Of a stretch of 64,000 bases of DNA, positions 16,720 through 24,416 are shown one piece after another. The notes beneath the pieces were generated by a model that worked only from the letters and a program-made list of their open reading frames with translations, did not search any database and was not told where the DNA came from. Every line of letters starts with the position of its first letter. Positions within the stretch are counted from its first letter, which is position 1. Position numbers and translations under genes: made by a program. The stretch lies in assembly GCF_900186585.1 (NCBI RefSeq), contig NZ_FYDD01000003.1, positions 806,001 through 870,000 of the forward strand, in the 5' to 3' direction. This DNA comes from Massiliimalia timonensis (lineage in GTDB: Bacteria; Bacillota; Clostridia; Oscillospirales; Ruminococcaceae).

Positions 16720-17937
16720 ATGAAACATGTTGTTTTGCTCTGCGACGGTATGGCGGATTACCCGTTAGAACAGCTTAATGGGAAAACACCAATGGCAGTT
16801 GCAGAGAAACCGAATATGAACACCTTGGCACGGTTTGGTATGGTAGGAATGGTGCAAACAGTTGCAGACGGTTTTAAACCCGGAAGCGACGTTGCAAACC
16901 TTTCAGTTATGGGGTATGATCCCAAATTATATTATACTGGGCGTTCCCCTCTGGAAGCGGCAAGTATTGGTATTAAAATGTCTTCTACCGATATTGCCAT
17001 GCGGTGTAATCTGGTCACCCTGAGCGAAGAAGAAAACTATGAAGACAAAACCATGGTTGATTACTGTGCGGATGACATTTCCACAGCGGAAGCAGAAGAG
17101 ATCGTAAAATCACTGAAGGAAGCCTTTGACAGCGAAGAGTTTACCTATTACAGCGGCGTGAGCTACCGTCACTGCCTCATTTGGCATCACGGCGCGGAAG
17201 ACGTAGGAGATTTGACCCCTCCGCATGATATTTCCGGCAGAGTGGTTACCGAATATCTTCCAAACCATCCCGCGGCGGAAAAACTGCTGGATATGATGAA
17301 GAAAAGCTATGACCTTTTAAAAGACCACCCAATCAATCAAAAAAGGATCGCACGCGGTCTGCGCCCGGCGAACTCTATTTGGCTTTGGGGAAATGGAAAA
17401 AGCGCAGCGCTTCCCTCCTTTGAAGAGAAAAACGGGCTGCATGGCGCTGTCATTTCGGCAGTAGACCTCATCAAAGGGATCGGAAAGCTGGCCGATATGG
17501 ACGTGATCGAAGTGGAAGGCGCCACCGGATATATCGACACCAACTTTACCGGAAAGGCGCAGGCGTGTATTGACGCCCTGCAAAACGGTTCCGACTTTGT
17601 GTATATTCATGTAGAAGCTCCAGACGAGTGCGGGCACCGGTTTGAGATCGAAAACAAAGTAAAATCTTTGGAGATCATTGACCGTGACGTATTAAAGCCT
17701 GTCCTTGACTTTTTAGATCAGCAGGAGGCGGATTATAAGGTAATGATTTTGCCGGATCACGCTACCCCGCTGGCGCTGAAGACCCATGTTTCCGATCCGA
17801 TCCCGTTTTTGATCTATCAAAAATCAAAAGCAGTGGAGCACCCGCAAATCACTGTGTTTGACGAGGAAACCGCTAAAACTACCGGCGTTTTTGTAGACTT
17901 TGGCCCTGGGCTTTTGACCCAGTTCTTAACCTACTAA
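16720..17937 (+). CDS. apgM: Cofactor-independent phosphoglycerate mutase (archaeal ApgM type)
   Basis: A 405-residue alkaline-phosphatase-superfamily enzyme. The N-terminus CDGMADYP, the nucleophile region DVANLSVMGYDP near 67-78, HVEAPDECGHR near 300 and the metal-binding DHATPLALKTH near 346 are ApgM features. The family interconverts 3- and 2-phosphoglycerate. Some bacterial members are proposed homoserine kinases in genomes without ThrB; this genome has a GHMP-type thrB at 40145-41053, which favours the mutase role. Followed after 6 bases by a DUF3781 gene. Confidence 0.85.
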   Translation: MKHVVLLCDGMADYPLEQLNGKTPMAVAEKPNMNTLARFGMVGMVQTVADGFKPGSDVANLSVMGYDPKLYYTGRSPLEAASIGIKMSSTDIAMRCNLVTLSEEENYEDKTMVDYCADDISTAEAEEIVKSLKEAFDSEEFTYYSGVSYRHCLIWHHGAEDVGDLTPPHDISGRVVTEYLPNHPAAEKLLDMMKKSYDLLKDHPINQKRIARGLRPANSIWLWGNGKSAALPSFEEKNGLHGAVISAVDLIKGIGKLADMDVIEVEGATGYIDTNFTGKAQACIDALQNGSDFVYIHVEAPDECGHRFEIENKVKSLEIIDRDVLKPVLDFLDQQEADYKVMILPDHATPLALKTHVSDPIPFLIYQKSKAVEHPQITVFDEETAKTTGVFVDFGPGLLTQFLTY

Positions 17938-17943
17938 ATACAT

Positions 17944-18177
17944 ATGGAGCTGCTTAAAAATTTAGAGAAGCTCCATACCACGAAATTAGGTGTGGAGCGT
18001 ATTCGGAAGAATCTTTCTTTGGATACTGATGATGTGATCGGCTGGTGTAAAGCACAAATACTTTCCCTTTGTTCTTCTATCGAAAGGCGCGGGAAAAACT
18101 GGTACATTGATACCGGCACCTGTACAATAACTGTGAATGCGTACAGTTATACAGTCATCACAGCACATAAACAGTAA
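17944..18177 (+). CDS. DUF3781-family protein
   Basis: A 77-residue protein beginning MELLKNLEKLHTTKLGVERI and ending in NAYSYTVITAHK, both characteristic of DUF3781. Function is unknown. It starts six bases after the mutase gene and probably shares its transcript. The stop codon is inside the shared terminator. Confidence 0.8.
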   Translation: MELLKNLEKLHTTKLGVERIRKNLSLDTDDVIGWCKAQILSLCSSIERRGKNWYIDTGTCTITVNAYSYTVITAHKQ

Positions 18178-18220
18178 TAAAAAAGCGATGAGAATATTTC
18201 TCATCGCTTTTTTATTACTG
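18172..18220. terminator. Bidirectional terminator between DUF3781 and metK genes
   Basis: Perfect 23-bp inverted repeat with a 3-base loop; the core is GCGATGAGAA/TTCTCATCGC flanked by A6 and T6 runs. It contains the stop codons of both convergent genes (18175-18177 and 18215-18217). Confidence 0.95.
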
Positions 18221-19399
18221 TATTGCTGATTTTAATTCTTCCACGCGGTTTACCTGTTCCCAGGAAACGCCAAGGTCTTCCCTGCCCATGTGGCCATAAG
18301 AAGCCAATGCTTTATAAATCGGCTTGCGGAGGTCTAAGGTTTTAATGATAACGTTTGGCCGCAAGTCAAATACCTTTTGGACCGCCTCGGCGATCTTGTC
18401 GTCGCTGACAGTTCCTGTACCAAAGGTATCCACCATAATAGAAACCGGATGCGCTACCCCGATCGCATAGGCCAACTGTACTTCGCACTTTTTCGCAAGG
18501 CCAGCTGCAACCACGTTCTTGGCAACCCAGCGTGCCGCATAAGCCGCACTGCGGTCTACCTTGGTCGGGTCTTTCCCGGAAAACGCACCGCCGCCGTGCC
18601 GTGCATAGCCACCGTAAGTGTCAACAATAATTTTCCGTCCAGTCAGGCCGCTGTCCCCCTGAGGGCCGCCCACTACAAAACGGCCGGTCGGATTGATGAA
18701 AATTTTGGTCTGCTCATCCATTAGTTCAGCCGGGATGGTCGTCTGGATCACTTCTTTGGTAATGTCGCTGCGGATCTGTTCCAAGCTGACTTCCGGCGCA
18801 TGCTGAGACGACACCACTACCGTATCTACCCGGGTGGGGACGCCGTTGTCATATTCGATCGTGACCTGAGTTTTCCCGTCAGGACGAAGATATGGCAGAA
18901 TGCCGTCTTTTCTTACTTTAGTCAGCTGTTTTGCCAGCTTATGCGCTAAAGAAACCGGCATCGGCATCAACTCCGGCGTTTCATCACAGGCAAAGCCAAA
19001 CATCATGCCCTGATCGCCGGCACCAGTCATATTTTCCTCTTCCTGCCCTGTGCCCTGCTTATTTTCATATCCTTCATTGACCCCCATTGCAATATCTGGG
19101 GATTGTTCGTCAATAGAAGTTACGACTGCGCAGGTAGTTGCGTCAAATCCATATTTCGCGCGGTCATATCCAATGTCCAGCACGACCTTGCGCGCTAAAC
19201 TGGGAATATCCACATAACAGGAGGTTGTGATCTCCCCCATAATAGAAATGATCCCCGTTGTACAAGTAGTTTCACAAGCTACCCGGGCATTGGGGTCTTT
19301 GGAAATGATTTCGTCTAAAATCGCGTCGGAAATCTGGTCACAGATCTTATCAGGATGCCCTTCAGTGACAGATTCTGAAGTAAACAGCATTTTACTCAT
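18215..19399 (-). CDS. metK: S-adenosylmethionine synthetase
   Basis: A 394-residue enzyme making SAM from methionine and ATP. It has the N-terminal [20 protein letters not shown], the [10 protein letters not shown] hexapeptide region near 120 and the [21 protein letters not shown]-loop near 265. ATG 19399 follows GAGGAG; the longer upstream frame runs through the promoter and is not coding. No SAM riboswitch is visible in the roughly 55-base leader. Confidence 0.97.
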   Translation of the reverse strand: MSKMLFTSESVTEGHPDKICDQISDAILDEIISKDPNARVACETTCTTGIISIMGEITTSCYVDIPSLARKVVLDIGYDRAKYGFDATTCAVVTSIDEQSPDIAMGVNEGYENKQGTGQEEENMTGAGDQGMMFGFACDETPELMPMPVSLAHKLAKQLTKVRKDGILPYLRPDGKTQVTIEYDNGVPTRVDTVVVSSQHAPEVSLEQIRSDITKEVIQTTIPAELMDEQTKIFINPTGRFVVGGPQGDSGLTGRKIIVDTYGGYARHGGGAFSGKDPTKVDRSAAYAARWVAKNVVAAGLAKKCEVQLAYAIGVAHPVSIMVDTFGTGTVSDDKIAEAVQKVFDLRPNVIIKTLDLRKPIYKALASYGHMGREDLGVSWEQVNRVEELKSAIQ

Positions 19400-19462
19400 T
19401 TTAATTCTCCTCAAAATAAGGGAAACGCTCCCCTTTTTTATCAAATATTTGTGGTCTTCTTT

Positions 19463-19491
19463 ATCATAACGTAAAAGCGCGAAAAAGTCAA
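19463..19491 (-). promoter_or_regulatory. Sigma-A promoter of metK
   Basis: TTGACT (19486-19491 on the minus strand), 17-base spacer, TATGAT (19463-19468). Confidence 0.78.
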
Positions 19492-19580
19492 TTTTTTGCG
19501 GATCGGAATCCGTATATTTTCTGGGAAATACGGGGATAAATAACCTAAAACCAAATTGCATTTGAGAAGGAGCGAATCTT

Positions 19581-19751
19581 ATGTTGCATCAGGATAACTT
19601 ATATCAGGTACTAAACAGCGACCGCGCGGCAAAAGAATTATTTCTCAGCTTATCTGAAGCGGAACAAGGTATTTTACAGCAGAGGATCTATGACATTCAT
19701 TCCGAGCGGGATATACGGCACTATTTGCAGTTAGCAAAATCCCTAAGATAA
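19581..19751 (+). CDS. Small 56-residue protein, family unknown
   Basis: ATG at 19581 follows GAGAAGGAG at a good distance, and the frame ends at 19751 inside a strong terminator, so this is very likely a real monocistronic gene. The protein begins [17 protein letters not shown] and is predicted mostly helical, with an amphipathic centre ([15 protein letters not shown]) and a charged end. I do not recognise the family. It is divergent from metK. A weak forespore-like promoter candidate lies upstream (GTATA at 19512, 15 bases, GGGGATAAAT at 19532), so a sporulation role is possible but unproven. Confidence 0.65.
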   Translation: MLHQDNLYQVLNSDRAAKELFLSLSEAEQGILQQRIYDIHSERDIRHYLQLAKSLR

Positions 19752-19794
19752 ACAGAATCCCGGCAGTTTTGCAGCTGCCGGGATTCTGTTTATC
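19747..19794. terminator. Bidirectional terminator between the 56-residue gene and the DUF3795 pseudogene
   Basis: Perfect 20-bp stem, core AGAATCCCGGCAG/CTGCCGGGATTCT, loop of 8. The stop codon of the small gene (19749-19751) and the original stop of the frameshifted gene (19790-19792) both lie in the arms. Confidence 0.92.
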
Positions 19795-20207
19795 TTTTAG
19801 TTTTGGTTCGACATTCACTGCACTGTGCGTCGTGCAGTGAGATGATCCCGCCGCATTTTGAACAGGTGTACTTCTTGCGCCTGTCCCTTTAAAAAAGAAG
19901 GAATTCCCTTTTCTTTTACAAACCGGCTATTTTTAATCAGGCTTATTTTGTATCTGGTACGGTAGGTTTTATCCAAGCGTTTTATTTTCTCGCAGGGAAA
20001 GTCCGAACACTCATAACAGTGTTGATATCCCCTGTTTTCTATACAATCTTTAATAGGACAGTTGAGGCAATGTTTTGGCTTATAGGGAACTTCCCCGCTC
20101 CTGCATCCGGAACAAGGCTTAGTAGGAAAACAGTGCCGGTAGCACGCCATGCAGTTCATCCCGCAGCAAGCAAAGAGCATCTCCGGTATTTTGTCAGGCA
20201 TATTCAT
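19790..20207 (-). pseudogene. DUF3795 cysteine-rich protein, broken by a +1 frameshift
   Basis: The frame from ATG 20207 encodes a DUF3795 N-terminus with many CxxC-like pairs (CCGMNCMACYRHC, CSGC, CLNCPIKDC, CYECSDFPCEKI). After SFLKGQ it loses the family pattern and stops at 19815. Reading with one G removed from the GGG at 19885-19887 restores KYTCSKCGGIISLHD and CSEC, a normal DUF3795 zinc-ribbon end, stopping at 19790 inside the terminator; the corrected protein has 138 residues. Either a sequencing error or a real disruption. DUF3795 function is unknown; metal binding is likely. Confidence 0.85.
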
Positions 20208-20227
20208 CTTACACTGTCAACTCCTAA

Positions 20228-21583
20228 TTATTTTAATGAAACAGACAATTCTTTTAAAAAACTGTCCAACAAAGCGATCTTTTCCGAAGCCACCTCATCT
20301 CCCCGGTATAAAAACAGATTATACACCTTGGTCAAGTCCTCTCCCTCTACATATGGGCAGATCCCCTTTCCCTTTTGCAGGATCTCCCAAGTGGTATCCC
20401 CGGGCAAGGTATCCACCCCTTTTAAGGAAAGCCAGCTTACAAAGAGCTGATACCCTTTCGTAAGCCGTTCACTTGGCAAAGCGGTTTTCTGATACTGCCG
20501 ATATGCTTTTCGCCATTTTCGGATACCGTTTCCCGTATCATTTTTTTCCTGAAGCTGTTTCCGTTCTTCCTGCGTCAGGGTATGCACATAATCTTCATAG
20601 TATTCGCTTTTGTGTTCTGCTTTTCGCAGGGTAAGCGTTTTGCTCAAAAGCTGCTTTATTTTTTGGAACAACAGCCGTATTTTTTCTGCAATCGCTTTCC
20701 GAAAGAAAAACAGGATCAATACGATACATAAAACGGCAATGAGTTCTACAGGAAAGGAGGGACCGGAAGCCCCTTCTTCCCCCGCAAAACCTAGTTCTCC
20801 CCCTGTTATTGTACCTTCAAAGGTCTGCTGCGGAAACAGCATGGACACCAGGCGCATGATCCCGCCCGCGATCATCAGCAAAAGCCGAAGCAGTTCTTTC
20901 CCTAACCAGCTTACTGCGCCGGCAATCGAGTCCCGGAACAGGAATAGCAGTAGAATAACGACAGACAGCACAATCAGCAATATGCTGTTATAATACCGGA
21001 TCTTCTTGGGAAGGTGCTCTAAATTGTGGCGGCGGCGTTGCATCATCTGATCAATATTCGCCTGATTTCTTACCAGCGCATAAATAAAAAGCACCGCTAA
21101 AAAACAAGGAGCCAGCAGATCCAGCGCATGATCCGGGACTTCTTTTATGGAATAAAGGACTACGATTGCGGCAAGATTTATGCAGGCAAACGCAAGGATC
21201 ATCATCGTGGGCAGAATATCCGCGTATTCCCGGTAATAAAGCCTGCATGAAACCCAAAATACCGCTGCACCGATCATACCCACAAGGATCGCCGTAACAA
21301 AGCCATATCCCCCAAAAAGAAAAACAGTAAGCGCGGCGGAAGATACTCCTAACACGATCGCTGACAGATTTTTAAAAACACCTTTTAAGTTCAATTTATT
21401 GACAGCCGCAGAGGTTCCAAAACCCAAAAAAACAAGGATAAGCCCCCACACAAGCGCATAGAGGCTATGAGTTAAATTAATCTCGCCAAATAAAAAGATG
21501 CTTAAGAAAAATAAGGGGTACAACAGCAGACCAAACCCAAGGATAGAAAGAAGCTTTAAAAACTGAGGAAGAGATTTTTTCAT
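20228..21583 (-). CDS. Membrane protein with C-terminal DUF4129-like domain
   Basis: A 451-residue protein with about eight hydrophobic helices (residues 8-300) and a C-terminal cytoplasmic domain (LTKGYQLFVSWLSLKGVDTLPGDTTWEIL) resembling DUF4129. Such proteins accompany MoxR ATPases and DUF58 proteins, often together with transglutaminase domains, in systems thought to mature or assemble secreted or membrane complexes. The start overlaps the DUF58 stop by 4 bases (ATGA). No catalytic motif is seen, and the precise role is unknown. Confidence 0.75.
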   Translation of the reverse strand: MKKSLPQFLKLLSILGFGLLLYPLFFLSIFLFGEINLTHSLYALVWGLILVFLGFGTSAAVNKLNLKGVFKNLSAIVLGVSSAALTVFLFGGYGFVTAILVGMIGAAVFWVSCRLYYREYADILPTMMILAFACINLAAIVVLYSIKEVPDHALDLLAPCFLAVLFIYALVRNQANIDQMMQRRRHNLEHLPKKIRYYNSILLIVLSVVILLLFLFRDSIAGAVSWLGKELLRLLLMIAGGIMRLVSMLFPQQTFEGTITGGELGFAGEEGASGPSFPVELIAVLCIVLILFFFRKAIAEKIRLLFQKIKQLLSKTLTLRKAEHKSEYYEDYVHTLTQEERKQLQEKNDTGNGIRKWRKAYRQYQKTALPSERLTKGYQLFVSWLSLKGVDTLPGDTTWEILQKGKGICPYVEGEDLTKVYNLFLYRGDEVASEKIALLDSFLKELSVSLK

Positions 21584-22740
21584 GATATTTTCTCCTCCTT
21601 TGTTTCTGTTTGGAGATTATAATTTTCCCGGAAGCAGTAAATGTCACAATCCTCCGGGATCTCCTGTTCTGAAATCCTGCCTAAAATAAAGATCTTTACC
21701 CTGACCCCAAAAATCTGCTTTTCCCTTGCAAAATCGCAGACTGCCTGTGTTAGATAGGCTGTGACAATGACAATATCCGAAGACGTGACCGAAGCCGAAA
21801 TATCGTACAGATATTCGTCAAATGGGTCAGTAAACCCGTATTTTAATTTCGCAAGCAGGCGGAACAGTTCTAAAATATGTTCTTTTCCCCACGACTGTGT
21901 GGAAATCAGGCCTTGATGGGTCTTCAACGCTTCCTTGCTGATATTCCCGTTGCTCATCAGCCTGACAGGGATCTGTTCTGCCCAGGTGTTTTCTATCACC
22001 GAGGCACTGGTGCGGATGCATGCTTCCAAAAGATGCGGGCGGTCCGCAAAATCCCTTGCCTGTGACTGCATATTTAAAATGACCGTCAAAGTTTGGGTAG
22101 AGGTGGAATCATGCTGATATACCATCAACTCCTGTTCCTTGACAGAGGCGTTCCAGTGGATCTGATTGATTGGTTCCCGGCCTGTGTATTCCCGTACTCC
22201 GGAAAAGAAAAATGGATCTTCCAGCAGGTGCTTCCGGACAATGATATCCCCAGACAGGTTTTTGGGAGATAAAAAGACTTCTTCCAACACAAAAGGCTTT
22301 GGCAGGACCAGCACATTGGCGGATACCTCTACCGGCCGGGATAATGTGACATTTCCAAACAGGTCAGTAGAAACTAAAACGATCTTTTGGATCTCCATTT
22401 CCCCGCGCGCAGCACAATGAACATTCCACACCCGTTTTACGGTCTGATAGCTGCGCACCATAAAGAAGCTGGGAACAAACCGGCTTTTATCGGTCAGGAC
22501 TGACTGCGCCCCAGCAAAATCCAAACCGACTGAAGTGGTGATCTCTGATTTTAGCCATGGTGCAGGCAGCCATTTGCGGTTGGTGATCGTTTCTACTAGT
22601 TCGATATCATCATACTGGGTTGCTTCGTCTGTGCTTAAGGTACAACTATAATCCAAGCTGCGAAGCCCCCAGCACTGAAATACCCAGTTTTGGAGCATAA
22701 CAACGACCAGCACAATCAGTAGTAATGCTAAAAATTCCAT
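21580..22740 (-). CDS. DUF58 domain-containing membrane protein
   Basis: A 386-residue protein with one N-terminal membrane segment (residues 3-22) and the DUF58 signature REYTGREPINQIHWNASV near 205, followed by a von Willebrand-A-like region. Partner of the MoxR ATPase in a conserved gene pair. ATG 22740 starts one base beyond the MoxR stop codon, with its ribosome site AGAGAAG inside moxR; a longer upstream frame overlaps moxR and is rejected. Confidence 0.85.
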   Translation of the reverse strand: MEFLALLLIVLVVVMLQNWVFQCWGLRSLDYSCTLSTDEATQYDDIELVETITNRKWLPAPWLKSEITTSVGLDFAGAQSVLTDKSRFVPSFFMVRSYQTVKRVWNVHCAARGEMEIQKIVLVSTDLFGNVTLSRPVEVSANVLVLPKPFVLEEVFLSPKNLSGDIIVRKHLLEDPFFFSGVREYTGREPINQIHWNASVKEQELMVYQHDSTSTQTLTVILNMQSQARDFADRPHLLEACIRTSASVIENTWAEQIPVRLMSNGNISKEALKTHQGLISTQSWGKEHILELFRLLAKLKYGFTDPFDEYLYDISASVTSSDIVIVTAYLTQAVCDFAREKQIFGVRVKIFILGRISEQEIPEDCDIYCFRENYNLQTETKEEKIS

Positions 22741-22741
22741 G

Positions 22742-23680
22742 TTATCTTCTCTCGATCGGCACAGGCGTCTGGGTAATGATCTGGCGCAGATATTCCTTTG
22801 CCAAATCACCCTGCTGCATAATATTGTGCCCTTTGCAGATAATGCGGTGCGGTAGAACGTCAAGGGCGATCTGCTGAATATCATCGGGGATCACATAGTC
22901 CCTGCCCTCTATCGCCGCAAGTGCCTGCGCCGCCTTCATCAGCGCCAAGCTTCCGCGCGGGCTGACCCCCAGCCGGATCTTTTCGTGGCTTCGCGTCGCA
23001 TTTACCAAATTTACCAGATATTCTTTCACCGGACCGCTCACCTTGATGTCGCTGACGATTCTCTGTGCTTCAGCTATATCCTGTGCGGAGGCAACCGGAG
23101 TTAAAAGCTGTTCTTCTCCCCGCTGCAACATAGCGATCTCACTTATTAAATCGGGATATCCCATACTAAGGCGCATAAAAAAGCGGTCCAGTTGGGCTTC
23201 TGGTAGTGGAAAAGTCCCTTGGATCTCAATTGGATTCTGGGTTGCGATCACTAAAAAAGGCTGTTTTAAAGGATAGGTTTGCCCGTCTACCGATACCTGC
23301 CGTTCTTCCATGCATTCCAACAAACTGGATTGGGTCCTTGGGGTTGCGCGGTTTATTTCATCCCCAAGCAGGATATTGGTAAACAACGCCCCTTTTTTAA
23401 ACTGAAACTCTCCCAGCTTTTGGTTATAGAAATTGACCCCTGTCAAATCGGAAGGAAGTAGATCCGGCGTGAACTGAACCCGTTTAAAATCGCAGTCCAA
23501 GGAACGAGCCAAAGCTTTTGCAAGGGTCGTTTTCCCGGTCCCGGGGACATCCTCCAACAGGATATGCCCGGAGCATATCAGACAAATGACAATCTTTCGA
23601 ATCACGTCATCTTTTCCTTTGATCACCAGGCCGATATTATCTCTCAGCTTTTGTTCTAGGATTTGAATATCCATCATCAT
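22742..23680 (-). CDS. MoxR-family AAA+ ATPase
   Basis: A 312-residue AAA+ protein with Walker A EDVPGTGKTTLAKALA near 42, Walker B GDEINRATPRTQ, sensor 1 ATQNPIE and a MoxR lid domain (GVSPRGSLALMKAAQ). MoxR ATPases act as chaperones that insert metal or assemble complexes with DUF58/VWA partners. Of the three tandem ATGs, the first (23680) is best spaced from AAAGGA and overlaps the stop of the upstream dipeptidase remnant as ATGA. Confidence 0.9.
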   Translation of the reverse strand: MMMDIQILEQKLRDNIGLVIKGKDDVIRKIVICLICSGHILLEDVPGTGKTTLAKALARSLDCDFKRVQFTPDLLPSDLTGVNFYNQKLGEFQFKKGALFTNILLGDEINRATPRTQSSLLECMEERQVSVDGQTYPLKQPFLVIATQNPIEIQGTFPLPEAQLDRFFMRLSMGYPDLISEIAMLQRGEEQLLTPVASAQDIAEAQRIVSDIKVSGPVKEYLVNLVNATRSHEKIRLGVSPRGSLALMKAAQALAAIEGRDYVIPDDIQQIALDVLPHRIICKGHNIMQQGDLAKEYLRQIITQTPVPIERR

Positions 23681-23865
23681 TCACCATGTTCCTTTTGTAA
23701 TTTGTCCAGTGCCAAAACAGCACGGGACATCATGCAATAATTTTTTCCAATACTGTCCAGTTTCCAAAATTCATTCGCCTGATGAGCAACGTTTTCATCG
23801 TCACTAAGGCAGCAGCCAAAAGCCACAGTATTCAGCGCTTTTTTTGTATCATGAGTAATATTATA
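23677..23865 (-). pseudogene. 3' remnant of a PepV/Sapep-type dipeptidase gene
   Basis: A 62-codon open stretch with no start codon encodes LNTVAFGCCLSDDENVAHQ and NEFWKLDSIGKN, the characteristic C-terminal end of M20-family Mn/Zn dipeptidases (PepV: NTVAFG...E.AHQ.NE). Everything upstream is missing; a TAG in frame lies just before it and the moxR promoter -10 overlaps its first two codons. The stop overlaps the moxR start as ATGA, suggesting the intact gene was once translated together with moxR. Family call from motif recall. Confidence 0.75.
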
Positions 23866-23889
23866 CTATAAATCACAATTAAAAATCAA
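23860..23889 (-). promoter_or_regulatory. Sigma-A-type promoter of the moxR operon
   Basis: TTGATT (23884-23889 on the minus strand), 18-base spacer, TATAAT (23860-23865). Transcription would begin inside the dipeptidase remnant, leaving roughly 170 untranslated bases before moxR. Confidence 0.65.
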
Positions 23890-23911
23890 GAAATTGTTTG
23901 GATAACACAAA

Positions 23912-23964
23912 GAAAGGCTAGGACCAAAAGGGATACGATCTTTTAGTTCTAGCCTGTTTTCTTT
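23912..23964. terminator. Bidirectional hairpin in the scar region
   Basis: Stem GGCTAGGAC/GTTCTAGCC with an inner AAAAG/CTTTT stem, T-rich on both outer sides. The stop codon of the decayed frame at 23949-24220 is in one arm. Confidence 0.7.
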
Positions 23965-24220
23965 ATCTCTAAATGCTCTTCCATAAAGGAGTATAACTCA
24001 TTAGTTTCGTCCTCTTCTAAATTTGAATCTTCTCTGTCGCTTCTACCTTTCCATACTCATGACTGCATTCTTCACAAACAAAAATGTGAGCTTCTTCCTC
24101 CATGTTTTTAAATAAGTATATAAGTTTCTAAGATTGGTATCCCTTTTCATCAAGCATTTGTACTACTTGATCGATATATTTATGACATACAGTTTCAGAT
24201 CCAGCCACTGCTACTAACAT
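23949..24220 (-). pseudogene. Decayed reading frame, family not recognised
   Basis: From ATG 24220 the minus strand reads MLVAVAGSETVCHKYIDQVV and is soon stopped by TAG. In-frame coding-like sequence resumes with EEEAHIFVCEECSHEYGK (a possible zinc-ribbon half, CxxC) and then, in a shifted frame, an acidic stretch ETNELYSFMEEHLEIKKTG ending at 23949 inside a terminator. One stop and one frameshift separate the pieces. The composition is more AT-rich than the flanking genes. It may be the trace of a lost accessory gene; no function is claimed. Confidence 0.45.
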
Positions 24221-24357
24221 TTTCCAGAAACATTGATAGAACAATATATCCACAGAAATCTAGCAGTGATGCGGCTTCGCAGGCCCATGTACCCAGCCTA
24301 GGGGTAAAATTTGGGTAAAAATACTGAATTTCTATCTTCTTCAGAAGATTTTAAGAC
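24221..24357. other. Non-coding remainder of the moxR-GGGtGRT gap
   Basis: About 137 bases without a convincing gene. The minus strand holds a short open stretch without a start codon (reading LGTWACEAASLLDFCGYIVL) that overlaps the decayed frame in another phase and looks like the tail of something lost. No repeat, attachment site or RNA structure could be assigned. Confidence 0.4.
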
Positions 24358-24389
24358 AAAAAAAGAGCCGCTCAGCGAGCAGCTCTTTT
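24358..24389 (-). terminator. Terminator of the GGGtGRT operon
   Basis: Stem AAAGAGC-GCTC/GAGC-GCTCTTT with one mismatch, followed on the minus strand by a run of seven T. Confidence 0.88.
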
Positions 24390-24416
24390 GGCGATAAATC
24401 CACTGTCTATCGGATT

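Noticed and set aside
19400-19580. SAM riboswitch upstream of metK
   Set aside because: The promoter leaves about 55 leader bases with only a small GGGGA/TTCCC hairpin near the ribosome site; none of the SAM-I or SAM-II core elements is visible.
22741-22884. Upstream extension of the DUF58 gene overlapping moxR
   Set aside because: The extra residues are Arg/Ser-rich out-of-frame moxR sequence; the ATG at 22740 has a ribosome site and the normal membrane-anchor start.
24221-24357. Integrase tail or attachment site
   Set aside because: The open stretch vaguely resembles the end of a recombinase, but no catalytic motif and no flanking direct repeat could be found by eye.
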